A DNA stretch of 64,000 nucleotides from JALZAI01 sp038207565 (GCA_038207565.1 JBBQZQ010000013.1:26337-90336), one strand, 5' to 3'. Shown: positions 14,858 to 23,367, counted from the first letter of the stretch. Numbers and translations are program-made. Notes: generated by a model from the letters alone, not told the origin.

Positions 14858-15982
14858 CTAGGACGCGACGGGCAGCAGGACCCGGAATCGGCAGCCGCCG
14901 TCGATGTTCTCGACGTCGACGGTCCCCGCGTGGGCTTCCACGATTCCGCGCGTGATCGCCAGGCCGAGACCGCCGGACGCGCGGTGGTCGGCGCGGGGGG
15001 TGCGGGCCGGCTCGCCGCGGAAACCGACCTCGAACAGGCGGGGCAGATCGTCCTCGGGGATGCCCCCGCAGCCGTCCCGCACGACCACCTCGGCCTGCGC
15101 CGGCGATGCGGCGACGACGTCCACCGTCACGATGCTGCCTTCAGGGGTGTGCCGGATCGCATTGGCGATCAGATTGGTCAAGGCGCGGTTCAATTCAGGG
15201 CCGTTGCCCGAGACCGCGGCGCCGCCACCGGACGATCCGCGCAACTCGACCCGGCTCGCGGCCGCAAGCGGCGTCATCGCAGCGATGCAGTCGGATACCA
15301 GATCGTCCAACGACAGCATCTCGAGGTCCTTGGAGAATGCACCGGACTGGATGCGCGACAGATCGAACAGATCGTCCACCATGCCCGACAACCGTTCGAC
15401 CGACGCCGCGATCTGCTTGTAGTACTGCTCTGGCGCGTCGACCACGCCGTCCTCGAGCGCTTCGGACATCGCGCGCAGACCGGCCAACGGCGTACGCAGG
15501 TCGTGGCTCACCCACGACACGAGATCGCGCCGCGCCGACTCCAGCGCCCGCTCGCGGTCGCGCGTGTCGGCCAGCGTCGTCGCCGTCACCTTCAGTTCGC
15601 GGCGCAGGCGTTCGAGCTCTGCGGTCAGCGGTCGTCCGTCGGTGGACGGGACCTGTCCGGAGGCGAGGTCGACGACCGCCCGGTGCAGCGACCGGTTGTC
15701 CTGGACGAGCCGGCGCGCGGCGGTCGCTGCCGCCGCCGTGGCAATCAGGCCGGCCGCAACCGTCAGAGTGACCGCCGTCGCCAGATCGGTCATTGGTAGC
15801 AGCATCGAGTGCATGGCCCCGAGCAGTGCCCCGAGGGATGCACACGTACCGGTCAGCACGATGGAGGCCAGCAGTCCGACGAGTGAGCGGCGGCGCAGCG
15901 GCCACAGCACCAACCAGACGCCGAGCCCGCCGACAGCCGACCACAGGACGGCGCCGAGCAGGCTCGCCAGGGTCAGGTGCAC
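14858..15982 (-). CDS. Sensor histidine kinase
   Basis: Membrane sensor of a two-component system, partner of the response regulator just upstream. The N-terminus has about four hydrophobic segments and almost no extracytoplasmic loop, so it may sense within or near the membrane. A coiled linker follows, then the H-box LVSWVSHDLRTPLAGLRAMSE, N-box RALTNLIANAIRHTPEG, G1 VRDGCGGIPEDD and G2 GGLGLAITRGIVEAH. I take GTG at 15982, which overlaps the regulator stop by 10 bp; an ATG at 16015 would add 11 residues and a 43-bp overlap. Either way the two genes are translationally coupled. The signal is unknown. Confidence 0.88.
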   Translation of the reverse strand: MHLTLASLLGAVLWSAVGGLGVWLVLWPLRRRSLVGLLASIVLTGTCASLGALLGAMHSMLLPMTDLATAVTLTVAAGLIATAAAATAARRLVQDNRSLHRAVVDLASGQVPSTDGRPLTAELERLRRELKVTATTLADTRDRERALESARRDLVSWVSHDLRTPLAGLRAMSEALEDGVVDAPEQYYKQIAASVERLSGMVDDLFDLSRIQSGAFSKDLEMLSLDDLVSDCIAAMTPLAAASRVELRGSSGGGAAVSGNGPELNRALTNLIANAIRHTPEGSIVTVDVVAASPAQAEVVVRDGCGGIPEDDLPRLFEVGFRGEPARTPRADHRASGGLGLAITRGIVEAHAGTVDVENIDGGCRFRVLLPVAS

Positions 15983-16662
15983 GTCGGTACCGCCAACCGG
16001 TAGCCGATGCCCCATACCGTCTGGATCAACGTCGGCTCGGTGGGGTCGTTCTCCACCTTCTCGCGCAGCCTGCGTACGTGCACGGTCACCGTCGACTGAT
16101 CACCGAACGTCCACCCCCACACCTCGCGCATCAGCTGTTCACGCTTGAACGCGACGCCGGGATGCTCCATCAGGAACGCCAGCAGTTCCAGCTCGCGAAC
16201 TGTCAGCGCCAGCTCGTTCTCGCCGCGAAAGGCGCGACGCCCGACGCGGTCGACGCGGATGTTCCCGGCAACCAGCTCGGCGGCAGCGGGTGGTGCCGCC
16301 GTCGAGCGGCGCAACACCGAGTCGATCCGCAGCACGAGCTCGCGGGGCGAGAAGGGCTTGGTCACGTAGTCGTCGGCGCCGACTTCGAGCCCGGCGATGC
16401 GGTCCTCGGCCTCGCCGAGCGCGGTCAGCATGATGATCGGCAGGTTGGGCAGGGACGCGCGGACCCGGCGGCACACCTCGAGCCCGTCCAGCTCGGGGAG
16501 CATCAGGTCGAGCACCACGAGCGCGGGCGGGTCGGCCTCGATGGACGCGAGCGCGGCTCGTCCGTCGGCCAGGTGCTGGGTCTCGTACCCGGCTCGCTCG
16601 AGATATCCCACGACCACCTCCGCGACGGTGTCGTCGTCATCGACGACGAGCACGCGGGGCAT
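15973..16662 (-). CDS. OmpR/PhoB-family response regulator
   Basis: 229-residue DNA-binding regulator. The receiver domain (residues about 1-115) has the acid cluster VVDDDD, the phosphoacceptor Asp in VVLDLMLPELDG, the switch Thr in MLTALGEAEDRIAGLEVGADDYVTKPFSPREL and the conserved Lys. The C-terminal winged helix reads LTVRELELLAFLMEHPGVAFKREQLMREVWGW...STVTVHVRRLREKVENDP...IQTVWGIGYRL. It is the first gene of a two-gene operon with the kinase. Targets are unknown; a candidate PHO box is present 9.4 kb away, but nothing shows that this pair is PhoP-PhoR. Confidence 0.92.
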   Translation of the reverse strand: MPRVLVVDDDDTVAEVVVGYLERAGYETQHLADGRAALASIEADPPALVVLDLMLPELDGLEVCRRVRASLPNLPIIMLTALGEAEDRIAGLEVGADDYVTKPFSPRELVLRIDSVLRRSTAAPPAAAELVAGNIRVDRVGRRAFRGENELALTVRELELLAFLMEHPGVAFKREQLMREVWGWTFGDQSTVTVHVRRLREKVENDPTEPTLIQTVWGIGYRLAVPTCT

Positions 16663-16771
16663 TTGTCGATGATAGGCACATGGCCGAGGAGCAGGCTCTA
16701 GGTCCGGGCAGGATTCACTGCTTCGTAAGGTCGCCGTGGCGGCACGAGTGGCATCCGCGCCCAGCGAGCTA

Positions 16772-17002
16772 CTACCGCAGCGACGAGCGCCAAGCGCCCG
16801 GGCCCACCAGCCACGGTCCGCGATGCGCGTCGAAGGGATCGTTCCAGCGGCCTCTGTTGCGACGCTCCGGCCCCGAGCGTGCGCCGGCCGCCGCAGTGAC
16901 GACGGCCGTCACCACCGCAAGCTCCTCCGGCGTCGGGTCGCCGCTCACGACGCGCAGCACAGGTCTTCTCACAGCCTGTTCTGCTTCGCTGCGCTCGCTC
17001 AC
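16772..17002 (-). CDS. accE: Acyl-CoA carboxylase epsilon subunit
   Basis: 76-residue AccE: the core PVLRVVSGDPTPEELAVVTAVVTAAA (residues about 14-40) is the family signature, followed by an Arg-rich middle and the tail PWLVGPGAWRSSLR. AccE promotes assembly of AccA3 with AccD5. The annotated start is GTG at 17002, inside a repeat unit, so the first residues (SERSEAEQA) are repeat-encoded. GTG codons at 16972 or 16960 are alternatives and would remove the repeat-derived tail. It lies 138 bp downstream of accD5, the gap being filled by tandem 71-bp repeats. Confidence 0.85.
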   Translation of the reverse strand: MSERSEAEQAVRRPVLRVVSGDPTPEELAVVTAVVTAAAGARSGPERRNRGRWNDPFDAHRGPWLVGPGAWRSSLR

Positions 17003-17143
17003 AGCCGATCTCGCTTCGCTCGATCGACTGGCACAGCCTGTTCTGCTCCGGCTCGCTCGCTGCGCTCGCTCACAGCCGATCTCGCTTCGCTCGATCGACT
17101 GGCACAGCCTGTTCCGCTCCGGCTCGCTCGCTGCGCTCGCTCA
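16972..17143 (-). repeat. Tandem 71-bp stop-start repeat, copy 2 (accD5 to accE)
   Basis: On the minus strand, about two and a half units run from the accD5 stop to the accE start. Period is 71 bp: GGCACAGCCTGTT on the plus strand starts at 17030 and at 17101. Each unit begins GTGAGCGAGCGCAGCGAGCG and contains ATCGAGCGAAGCGAG. The TGA of accD5 (17143-17141) and the GTG of accE (17002) both lie at unit beginnings. Period and the two conserved blocks match the repeat at 617-734. Confidence 0.82.
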
Positions 17144-18733
17144 CAGCGGTATGTTCCCGTGCTTCTTTGGTGGCAGGGATTGCCGCTTGTTGCGCAGCAT
17201 CCGAAGCGACCTGACGATGTAGGCGCGCGTTTCCGACGGCGGGATCACCGAGTCGATATAGCCGCGCTCGGCGGCGATGTATGGATTCACGAGGGTGTCC
17301 TCGTACTCCTGGACGACGTGCGCGCGCACGGCTTCCGGATCGTCGGCCGTTTCGATCTGCTTGCGGTGCAGGATGTTGGCCGCTCCCTGCGCTCCCATCA
17401 CCGCGATCTGCGCAGTCGGCCACGCAACGTTGATGTCTGCGCCGAGATGCTTGGAACCCATGACGTCGTACGCGCCACCAAACGCCTTGCGGGTGATCAC
17501 CGTGATTTTCGGGACGGTTGCCTCGGCGTAGGCATAGATGAGCTTGGCGCCGCGCCGGATGATGCCCGCGTGCTCCTGGTCGACGCCGGGCAGAAATCCG
17601 GGAACGTCCACGAGCGTCAGTATCGGGACGTTGAATGCATCGCAGGTCCGCACGAAGCGCGCCGCCTTCTCGGAAGCGTCGATGTCCAGGCAACCGGCGA
17701 ACTGCGTCGGCTGATTCGCCACCACGCCGACGGGATGGCCCTCGATGCGCCCGAAGCCGACGAGAATGTTCTGCGCGAACAACGCGTGCACCTCGAGGAA
17801 CTCGGCGTCATCGAGTAGGTGCTCGATGACGGTGTGCATGTCATAGGGCTGGTTCGCCGAGTCGGGGACGAACGAGTCCAGGAACATGTCCTCGTCGTCG
17901 ACCTCGACGGAGGCGAGCGTGTCATAGACCGGCAGCGGGTCGAGATTGTTCGACGGCAAATAGGACAGCAGTGCCTTGACGTAACCGATCGCGTCGTCCT
18001 CGTCGTCGCCGAGGTAGTGCGCGTTGCCGCTCTTGGTGTTGTGGGTACGTGCGCCACCGAGCTCTTCGAGCGTGACATCCTCGCCGGTGACGGTGCGGAC
18101 GACGTCCGGTCCGGTGATGAACATCTGCGAGGTCTGGTCGACCATGACGACGAAATCGGTGAGCGCGGGAGAGTAGACGTGCCCGCCCGCGGCCGCCCCC
18201 ATGATCAGCGAAATCTGCGGGATGACGCCGGAGGCGTGCACTGTCCGGTAGAAGATGTCGCCGTAGAGGCCCAGGCTCACGACGCCTTCCTGAATGCGTG
18301 CGCCCCCACCCTCGTTGATGCCGACGACGGGGCAGCCCATCTTGACTGCGAAGTCGAGCACCTTGACGATCTTCTCGCCGTACACCTCACCGAGGGCGCC
18401 GCCGAACACGGTGACGTCCTGACTGAAGACGCAGATCGGACGCCCGTCGACCGTGCCGTAACCGGTGACCACACCATCGCCGAAGGGGCGGTTCTTGTCC
18501 ATGCCGAAATTGGTGGACCGATGGCGGGCGAACTCATCCAGCTCGACGAAGGAATCCTCGTCCAGCAGTGCCTCGATTCGCTCACGCGCGGTCTTCTTGC
18601 CCTTGGCGTGCTGCGTCTCGACCGCTCGCGCCGACCCGGCATGTACCGCCTCGTCGTAGCGCCGCTCGAGATCCGCGAGCTTGGCGGCCGTCGTGTGCGG
18701 AGCATCTTCCGGGCTGACGGGCTCTGCTGCCAT
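17141..18733 (-). CDS. accD5: Acyl-CoA carboxylase beta subunit (propionyl-CoA carboxylase type)
   Basis: 530-residue carboxyltransferase that works with AccA3 and AccE. AccD5 of mycobacteria makes methylmalonyl-CoA. The N half has KKTARERIEALLDEDSFVELDEF, VFSQDVTVFGGALGEVYGEKIVK, NEGGGARIQEGVVSLG and MGAAAGGHVYSPALTDFVVMV; the C half has DVPGFLPGVDQEHAGIIRRGAKLIYAYAEATVPKITVITRKAFGGAYDVMGSKHL. These are AccD5 hallmarks. The start is ATG at 18733. It is divergent from birA, whose product charges the alpha chain with biotin. The stop lies in a repeat unit, and accE follows. Confidence 0.92.
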   Translation of the reverse strand: MAAEPVSPEDAPHTTAAKLADLERRYDEAVHAGSARAVETQHAKGKKTARERIEALLDEDSFVELDEFARHRSTNFGMDKNRPFGDGVVTGYGTVDGRPICVFSQDVTVFGGALGEVYGEKIVKVLDFAVKMGCPVVGINEGGGARIQEGVVSLGLYGDIFYRTVHASGVIPQISLIMGAAAGGHVYSPALTDFVVMVDQTSQMFITGPDVVRTVTGEDVTLEELGGARTHNTKSGNAHYLGDDEDDAIGYVKALLSYLPSNNLDPLPVYDTLASVEVDDEDMFLDSFVPDSANQPYDMHTVIEHLLDDAEFLEVHALFAQNILVGFGRIEGHPVGVVANQPTQFAGCLDIDASEKAARFVRTCDAFNVPILTLVDVPGFLPGVDQEHAGIIRRGAKLIYAYAEATVPKITVITRKAFGGAYDVMGSKHLGADINVAWPTAQIAVMGAQGAANILHRKQIETADDPEAVRAHVVQEYEDTLVNPYIAAERGYIDSVIPPSETRAYIVRSLRMLRNKRQSLPPKKHGNIPL

Positions 18734-18808
18734 GGGGCCTGAGCGTAATGCGGTTTGCCGGGCGTGGCGTCGTCGAGGTGACTCATCTCGCCGCCTACCG
18801 TTCCCCGT

Positions 18809-19594
18809 ATGGACCGCGCGCCGATCGATGCAGTCGCGCTGCGCCGCTCAGCGCAGGCGTGGTCGTCGATCACCGTCGTCGAGCAGACGCATTCGACCAA
18901 CGCCGACCTGCTCGCCGAGGTCGAGGCCCCCGACCGGTCGGTTCTCGTTGCCGAGCACCAGATTGCCGGACGGGGGCGCTTGGACCGGGCGTGGACCTCG
19001 CCGCCGCGCGCCGGTCTGACCTTCTCCGTCCTGTTGCGGCCGAACGTCCCGATCGCGGCGTGGGGTTGGCTCTCGCTGCTGACGGGAGTGGCGCTGCATG
19101 AGGCCGTCCGCGACGTCGCTGCCGTCGACGTTTCGCTGAAGTGGCCCAACGACCTGCTCGAGCGTGCGTCAGGCAAGAAGCTCGCCGGTATTCTCGCCCA
19201 GACCAGCGGCGCCGCGGTCGTTATCGGGATCGGGCTCAACGTCACGACAGCGGTATCCGAACTGCCGGTTGACACCGCGACCTCCCTCGCGCTGTGTGGG
19301 GCGCGGGCGCTGGACCGCACCCGCCTGCTCACCGCGGTGCTCGACCGTTGGGACGTGCGGCTGAGCGAGTGGACCCGGGCAGGCGGTGACGCCGAGGGGT
19401 CCGGGCTCGCGGAGGCATACCGCGGCGCGTGCTCGACGTTGGGGCGCAATATCGCCGTGACGACGACCGACGGGGCACGACTGGTGGGCAACGCGCTCGC
19501 CATCGACGGCGCGGGACGGCTCCAGCTGGCCGTCCATGGCGGGGTCCAGGCGATCGGCGCAGGCGACGTCGAGCACCTGCGCCCCGCCGGGTAG
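18809..19594 (+). CDS. birA: Biotin-[acetyl-CoA carboxylase] ligase
   Basis: Activates biotin to biotinyl-AMP and attaches it to the Lys of the EAMKM motif in AccA3. It has 261 residues without the N-terminal repressor helix-turn-helix, so it is a ligase only. Seen are EQTHSTNADLL, the nucleotide loop GRGRLDRAWTSPP (commonly GRGRxGRxW; here Asp-Arg follows the Leu), LTFSVLLRP, VSLKWPNDLL, KLAGIL, and the C-terminal SH3-like domain GRNIAVTTTDGARLVGNALAIDGAGRL. The start is ATG at 18809. It faces away from accD5, an arrangement also known from mycobacteria. Confidence 0.92.
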   Translation: MDRAPIDAVALRRSAQAWSSITVVEQTHSTNADLLAEVEAPDRSVLVAEHQIAGRGRLDRAWTSPPRAGLTFSVLLRPNVPIAAWGWLSLLTGVALHEAVRDVAAVDVSLKWPNDLLERASGKKLAGILAQTSGAAVVIGIGLNVTTAVSELPVDTATSLALCGARALDRTRLLTAVLDRWDVRLSEWTRAGGDAEGSGLAEAYRGACSTLGRNIAVTTTDGARLVGNALAIDGAGRLQLAVHGGVQAIGAGDVEHLRPAG

Positions 19595-19648
19595 TCGGCA
19601 CACCGGCGTAGCGCTCGATACGGTGGATCCCAGCCTGAGGAGGTTGCC

Positions 19649-20230
19649 GTGGCCTACCCCGAGAAGCACCTCGCGGACGACGAGCAGATCGCCGCGAATC
19701 TGCATCCGCACTGGATCACCCTCGTTCCGGCGACGCTGTGGTTCGTCCTCATCTGCGCGCTCGCCGGTGTCGGGATTGGCTTCGCGCCGGACAAGGGGAC
19801 GGAGCGGCTCGCCGTCCTCGTCGCCGTCGTCGTGGTCGCGCTCGTCCTGCTGAGCTGGTTGTCGTTCAAGCCGTGGATCGCGTGGCGCACCACCCACTAC
19901 GTGTTCACCTCGCACCGTGTGCTGATCCGGCGCGGCATCCTGCGTCACAGCGGTCGCGACATCTCACTGCAGCGCATCAGCGATGTCGCGTTCACTCAGT
20001 CGTTGTGGGACCGGATCGTCGGCGCCGGGACCCTGGTCATCGAATCCGCCGGTGAGCAGGGTCAGGAGACGCTGACCGACATCCCGCGCTCCAACCAGCA
20101 GCAGCAGATGCTCAACCAGCTCATCGAGGAGGACGGCGCCCGGCGCGCACGCGCGGCCTACGGCGGGGCGCAGCAGCCGTACTACCCGCCGCAGGGTTAT
20201 CCGCCACCGCAGGGTTATCCGCCTCAATAG
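19649..20230 (+). CDS. PH-domain (bPH2) membrane protein
   Basis: 193-residue inner-membrane protein with two transmembrane helices (residues about 28-50 and 57-78) followed by a YdbS/DUF304-type bacterial PH domain: WRTTHYVFTSHRVLIRRGILRHSGRDISLQRISDVAFTQSLWDRIVGAGTLVIES. The tail is Gln-rich and ends with Pro-Gln-Gly-Tyr repeats. The start is GTG at 19649 with AGGAGG upstream. A PH-domain membrane gene beside birA is conserved in mycobacteria, which supports this as a real neighbour. Function is unknown. Confidence 0.85.
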   Translation: MAYPEKHLADDEQIAANLHPHWITLVPATLWFVLICALAGVGIGFAPDKGTERLAVLVAVVVVALVLLSWLSFKPWIAWRTTHYVFTSHRVLIRRGILRHSGRDISLQRISDVAFTQSLWDRIVGAGTLVIESAGEQGQETLTDIPRSNQQQQMLNQLIEEDGARRARAAYGGAQQPYYPPQGYPPPQGYPPQ

Positions 20231-20342
20231 GAACCGGCCCAAGAGGACGACCCCCGGTTACTCGGCTCAACCGGTGCTATATCGCGAACCGTGCGATAGT
20301 CAGGTGTCGGCGTTGGCTGGCGCGAGGGTTCGGGGGAACCAA

Positions 20343-20900
20343 ATGACCATGGCTGGTTCGTCCATGCCCTTTCCGTCGCGGCCGTTCTCGGCCGAGGTGC
20401 TGAATCGGTGGGGCCACTGGGCCGCCCAGGTTCTGGCCGGGACAATTTGCGCGACGATCCTGCTTCGGGTCTACCCGATGGTGCCATCGCGTCCGCTGTT
20501 GGTGGTCGCTCCGCCGGTGCTCATGGCGCTTGTGTTGACCAGTTGGCTGCTGATGCGCAGACACGATCGCAGACTGTGCGAGCACTGCATGACAGCGATG
20601 CCGCTCAACCCGTCCGAATCAGCTGTGCGACATCGCCGACGCCTGGCCACAGCACATCTCGGCTCGAACAAGCCCCTGGTGCTCGCCTATTTGGTTGTGC
20701 TGACCAGTGCCGCATTTCTGCCTGGCACAGTCGGGTTGGTCATCTGGTCCGCCGCCCAGGCGAGCATGATTTATCTGCTGATCAGCTACACCACCCACCG
20801 CCGCCTGCAACCCTGGTGTCCTCAATGTCGCGGGGGTGGCCGTGACGACGACACCGTCGACTCACCCGACCCGGTCCCGCACGGCTTTCAGAACGCCTGA
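20343..20900 (+). CDS. Small membrane protein with two Cys pairs
   Basis: 185-residue protein of unknown function. It has two pairs of hydrophobic helices (about residues 30-73 and 110-150). A C-x2-C motif (LCEHCMTAMPLN) follows the first pair, and a second C-x2-C (WCPQCRGGG) follows the last helix. The two pairs could together bind zinc on the cytoplasmic side. The start is ATG at 20343 with GGGGGAA upstream; an in-frame start at 20274 would add a polar stretch. The C-terminus is acidic and Pro-rich. Confidence 0.65.
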   Translation: MTMAGSSMPFPSRPFSAEVLNRWGHWAAQVLAGTICATILLRVYPMVPSRPLLVVAPPVLMALVLTSWLLMRRHDRRLCEHCMTAMPLNPSESAVRHRRRLATAHLGSNKPLVLAYLVVLTSAAFLPGTVGLVIWSAAQASMIYLLISYTTHRRLQPWCPQCRGGGRDDDTVDSPDPVPHGFQNA

Positions 20901-20958
20901 CCTACGTACGGTTCACCTTGTCCACCCGGTCATGGAGCAACCTGTCGCCGGCGGCTGA

Positions 20959-21586
20959 TCAGGTCAGTGGGCGGGTGGCGAAGTAGCCGGAGGCGACGTT
21001 GGTAAGCGGGGTGATGCGGACGATGTCGCCGGACTGGGGTACCTGGATGACGTTGCCGTCGCCGACGTAGAGCGCGACCTGGTGGATGCCGGCGACGGTG
21101 TTGTTGTTGCTCCAGAACACCAGGTCGCCGGGCAGCAGTTCGGTCGGCGCTGGATGGAGGTTTCCGTAGCTGTACTGGGTGGCGGCGAAGTGGGCCATCG
21201 ACAGGTACGGGGTATAGGCGTAGAGCGTGAGTCCAGAGCAGTCGAAGCCGGTGACGTGGCAGTCTTTGCGGGCGTTGCCGGCAACGCAGGCGCCTTGGGT
21301 GGGTCCGGCGGGGGTGGGCTGCGGACCATTCGCTGAGGTAGGTGGAGAGGGCTGCGTCGCTCTGCTGTCGGGTGGCTTTGGCCGTGACGAGGTCGGCCTT
21401 GAGGTCGAGGACCGCGCTGCGCGAGGCGGCCAGTGCCGTGTCGGCTTGCCGGCGGATGCCGTCCAGGCGGGCGGTCTGGCGGACGACGGAGGCCAGCGCG
21501 GCGTGCTGGGTGCGCTCGGCTGAGCGCAGCGTCTGCACTGCTGACGCAATCTGGGAAACGACGTCGGTCTGGTGCTCGCCGAGCAT
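20959..21586 (-). pseudogene. NlpC/P60 peptidoglycan hydrolase, frameshifted
   Basis: Two parts in different frames appear to be one broken gene. From 21586 to about 21310 the frame codes a helical, coiled-coil-like segment (VVSQIASAVQTLRSAERTQHAALASVVRQ ... ALSTYLSEWSAAHP). From about 21310 to 20959 another frame codes an NlpC/P60 domain with GFDCSGLTLYAY (catalytic Cys), LLPGDLVFWSNN, GIHQVALYVGDGNVIQVP (catalytic His) and IVRITPL. Coiled coil plus NlpC/P60 is the usual layout of secreted peptidoglycan endopeptidases. No signal peptide precedes the coil, so the 5' end seems lost too. It lies divergent from the pilus operon. A sequencing error at the junction is possible. Confidence 0.65.
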
Positions 21587-21862
21587 CTGCTGCTCGGTCA
21601 GGACGTGTAGGCACGGCGAGTCCCTGTCGCCGACGCTGGATGCGTCGATTCGGTCGGCGGCGACCGGCCAAGAATGTGGCGACCTTAGGCCTCATGTCCG
21701 GGATGTCTCTGTCGATCAATCAGTCGAAGGGTGCTGGTTGGAGACGATGTCGCTGAGGGAGCCGCACGGATGGCAACTGAGATCGACACCCGTGAACCCG
21801 CGAGCGCGTCAATCGATCAGTGGCCAACCCGGCGGCTGAACCAGCCAAGAAGGAAAACACAC

Positions 21863-22177
21863 ATGCTCAATCGAATCCGGGAAGCCCGAAAGAACGAAAG
21901 CGGCTTCACCCTCATCGAGCTCCTGATCGTCATCGTGATCCTGGGCATCCTGGCCGGCATCGTGGTGTTCGCGGTGAGCGGCATCTCCGACCGCGGCACG
22001 ACTTCGGCCTGTAAGGCTGACGTCGCGACCGTGACGACTGCCAGCGAGGCCTATTTCGCCAAGAACGGCTCGTACGCCGCAACCATGACCGCTTTGCAGA
22101 CTGGTGGATTCCTGCACTCAGTACCCACCGACGTGACGTACGCATCGGGCGGGTCTGTGACCGGGGTCGGCTGTTAA
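21863..22177 (+). CDS. Type IV prepilin, probable major pilin
   Basis: 104-residue prepilin. A short basic leader (MLNRIREARKNESG) ends at a PilD cleavage site before Phe, then FTLIELLIVIVILGILAGIVVFAVS with Glu at +5, the polymerising helix. The globular part is small (about 65 residues) and holds two Cys, one in TSACKAD and one as the last residue, which could form a loop-closing disulfide. The start is ATG at 21863 with AAGAAGG upstream. It is the first gene of the pilus operon and is separated from pilT by a strong hairpin, so pilin can be made in excess of the machinery. Confidence 0.92.
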   Translation: MLNRIREARKNESGFTLIELLIVIVILGILAGIVVFAVSGISDRGTTSACKADVATVTTASEAYFAKNGSYAATMTALQTGGFLHSVPTDVTYASGGSVTGVGC

Positions 22178-22186
22178 GTAACGCAC

Positions 22187-22223
22187 CGCGGTGGGGCAGC
22201 TCGTCCGGGTTTGCCCCACCGCG
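22187..22223 (+). terminator. Hairpin between pilin and pilT
   Basis: Perfect 12-bp arms, CGCGGTGGGGCA (22187-22198) and its complement (22212-22223), around a 13-nt loop, 10 bp after the pilin stop. No T run follows. It probably works as a partial terminator or mRNA stabiliser that raises pilin output over the downstream genes. Confidence 0.7.
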
Positions 22224-22260
22224 CAGCTCTGCCCAGTCCACCACCACTCGGAGGCTTACG

Positions 22261-23367
22261 ATGCCCGGTCACGTGCACGGTCACACTATTGGCCACCGGA
22301 TCGACGGCATGCTCGAGGTGCTGTGGCAGGCGCACGGCACAGACCTCTTGCTCACAGCGGGGCTGCCGCCGCAGATCCGGATACACGGAGATTTGAACCC
22401 CGTGGCGGAACAACCGGTGCTGACACCCGAGGACACCGACGCGCTCCTCGCCGACCTGTTGACGTCCGAACAGACCGCGGCGTGGGGCAGCTCCCACGAA
22501 TACGACTTCTCCTTCAGCTGGCGCAACAACGCCAGAATCCGCGGTAACGCTTTCACTCAACGTGGATCTACCGCGATCGCACTCCGAATGATCCCGCGCG
22601 CGATCCCGACGATGGCGGACCTCGGACTGCCGCCCATTCTCAGCGATTTCGCCCAACAACATCAGGGTCTGGTCCTCATCACCGGACCCACCGGTTCCGG
22701 CAAGTCGACGACTCTGGCCGCCATCATCAATCAGATCAACACCGATCGGTCCTGCCACATCATCACCATCGAGGACCCCATCGAGTACGTCCACGAGCAC
22801 AAGCGTTCGGCGGTGAACCAGCGTGAGGTCGGAGCCGACACATCGTCGTTCGCCAACGCGCTGCGGTCGGCACTCCGGGAGGATCCTGATGTCCTGCTCG
22901 TCGGCGAAATGCGCGATCTCGAGTCGATCCGGTTTGCACTAACGATCGCCGAGACGGGCCACCTCGTGTTCGCCACGCTGCATACTAACGACACGGCGCA
23001 GTCTCTCGGTCGAATCGTCGACGTCTTTCCTGGTGATCAGCAAGCGCAGGTGCGTGTGCAGCTTGCGGCCGCACTCACCGGCATCGTGTATCAGCGGCTC
23101 ATCCCTCGCGTCGGCGGCGGCTTGGTCGCGGCGTACGAGGTTCTCGTCGCTGACATGGCGATTCGTAATCTCATCAAGGAAGGCAAGACCCACCAGTTAC
23201 GCAATTCACTGGTCACCGGGCAACGGGTGGGCATGGTGACGTTCGAACAGTCATTGTCTGCGCTGGTCCAGTCCGGCCAAATCAGCTACGACGATGCCGT
23301 CGCCCGCAGCCTCTACCCGAAGGACGTCGAGGGGCGTCCCCGATTACGAGCGAGTGTGCCCGCGTGA
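22261..23367 (+). CDS. pilT: Type IV pilus retraction ATPase
   Basis: Cytoplasmic hexameric ATPase that powers pilus retraction. 368 residues: N-terminal PAS-like part (DLLLTAGLPPQIRIHGDL), Walker A GPTGSGKSTTLAA, Asp box IITIEDPIEYVHEH, Walker B DPDVLLVGEMRDLESI, His box TGHLVFATLHTNDTAQSL, and AIRNLIKEGKTHQLRN, a PilT hallmark that separates it from PilB. The start is ATG at 22261 with GGAGG at 6 nt. It overlaps pilB by 4 bp (GTGA). Presence of PilT predicts dynamic, retractable pili. Confidence 0.95.
   Translation: MPGHVHGHTIGHRIDGMLEVLWQAHGTDLLLTAGLPPQIRIHGDLNPVAEQPVLTPEDTDALLADLLTSEQTAAWGSSHEYDFSFSWRNNARIRGNAFTQRGSTAIALRMIPRAIPTMADLGLPPILSDFAQQHQGLVLITGPTGSGKSTTLAAIINQINTDRSCHIITIEDPIEYVHEHKRSAVNQREVGADTSSFANALRSALREDPDVLLVGEMRDLESIRFALTIAETGHLVFATLHTNDTAQSLGRIVDVFPGDQQAQVRVQLAAALTGIVYQRLIPRVGGGLVAAYEVLVADMAIRNLIKEGKTHQLRNSLVTGQRVGMVTFEQSLSALVQSGQISYDDAVARSLYPKDVEGRPRLRASVPA

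Noticed and set aside
16972..17143. CRISPR-like array
   Set aside because: Units are directly adjacent with no unique spacers, and no cas genes are present.
21587..21862. Riboswitch (c-di-GMP type) upstream of the pilin
   Set aside because: Looked for because of the pilin and c-di-GMP context; the conserved GEMM core sequences were not found.
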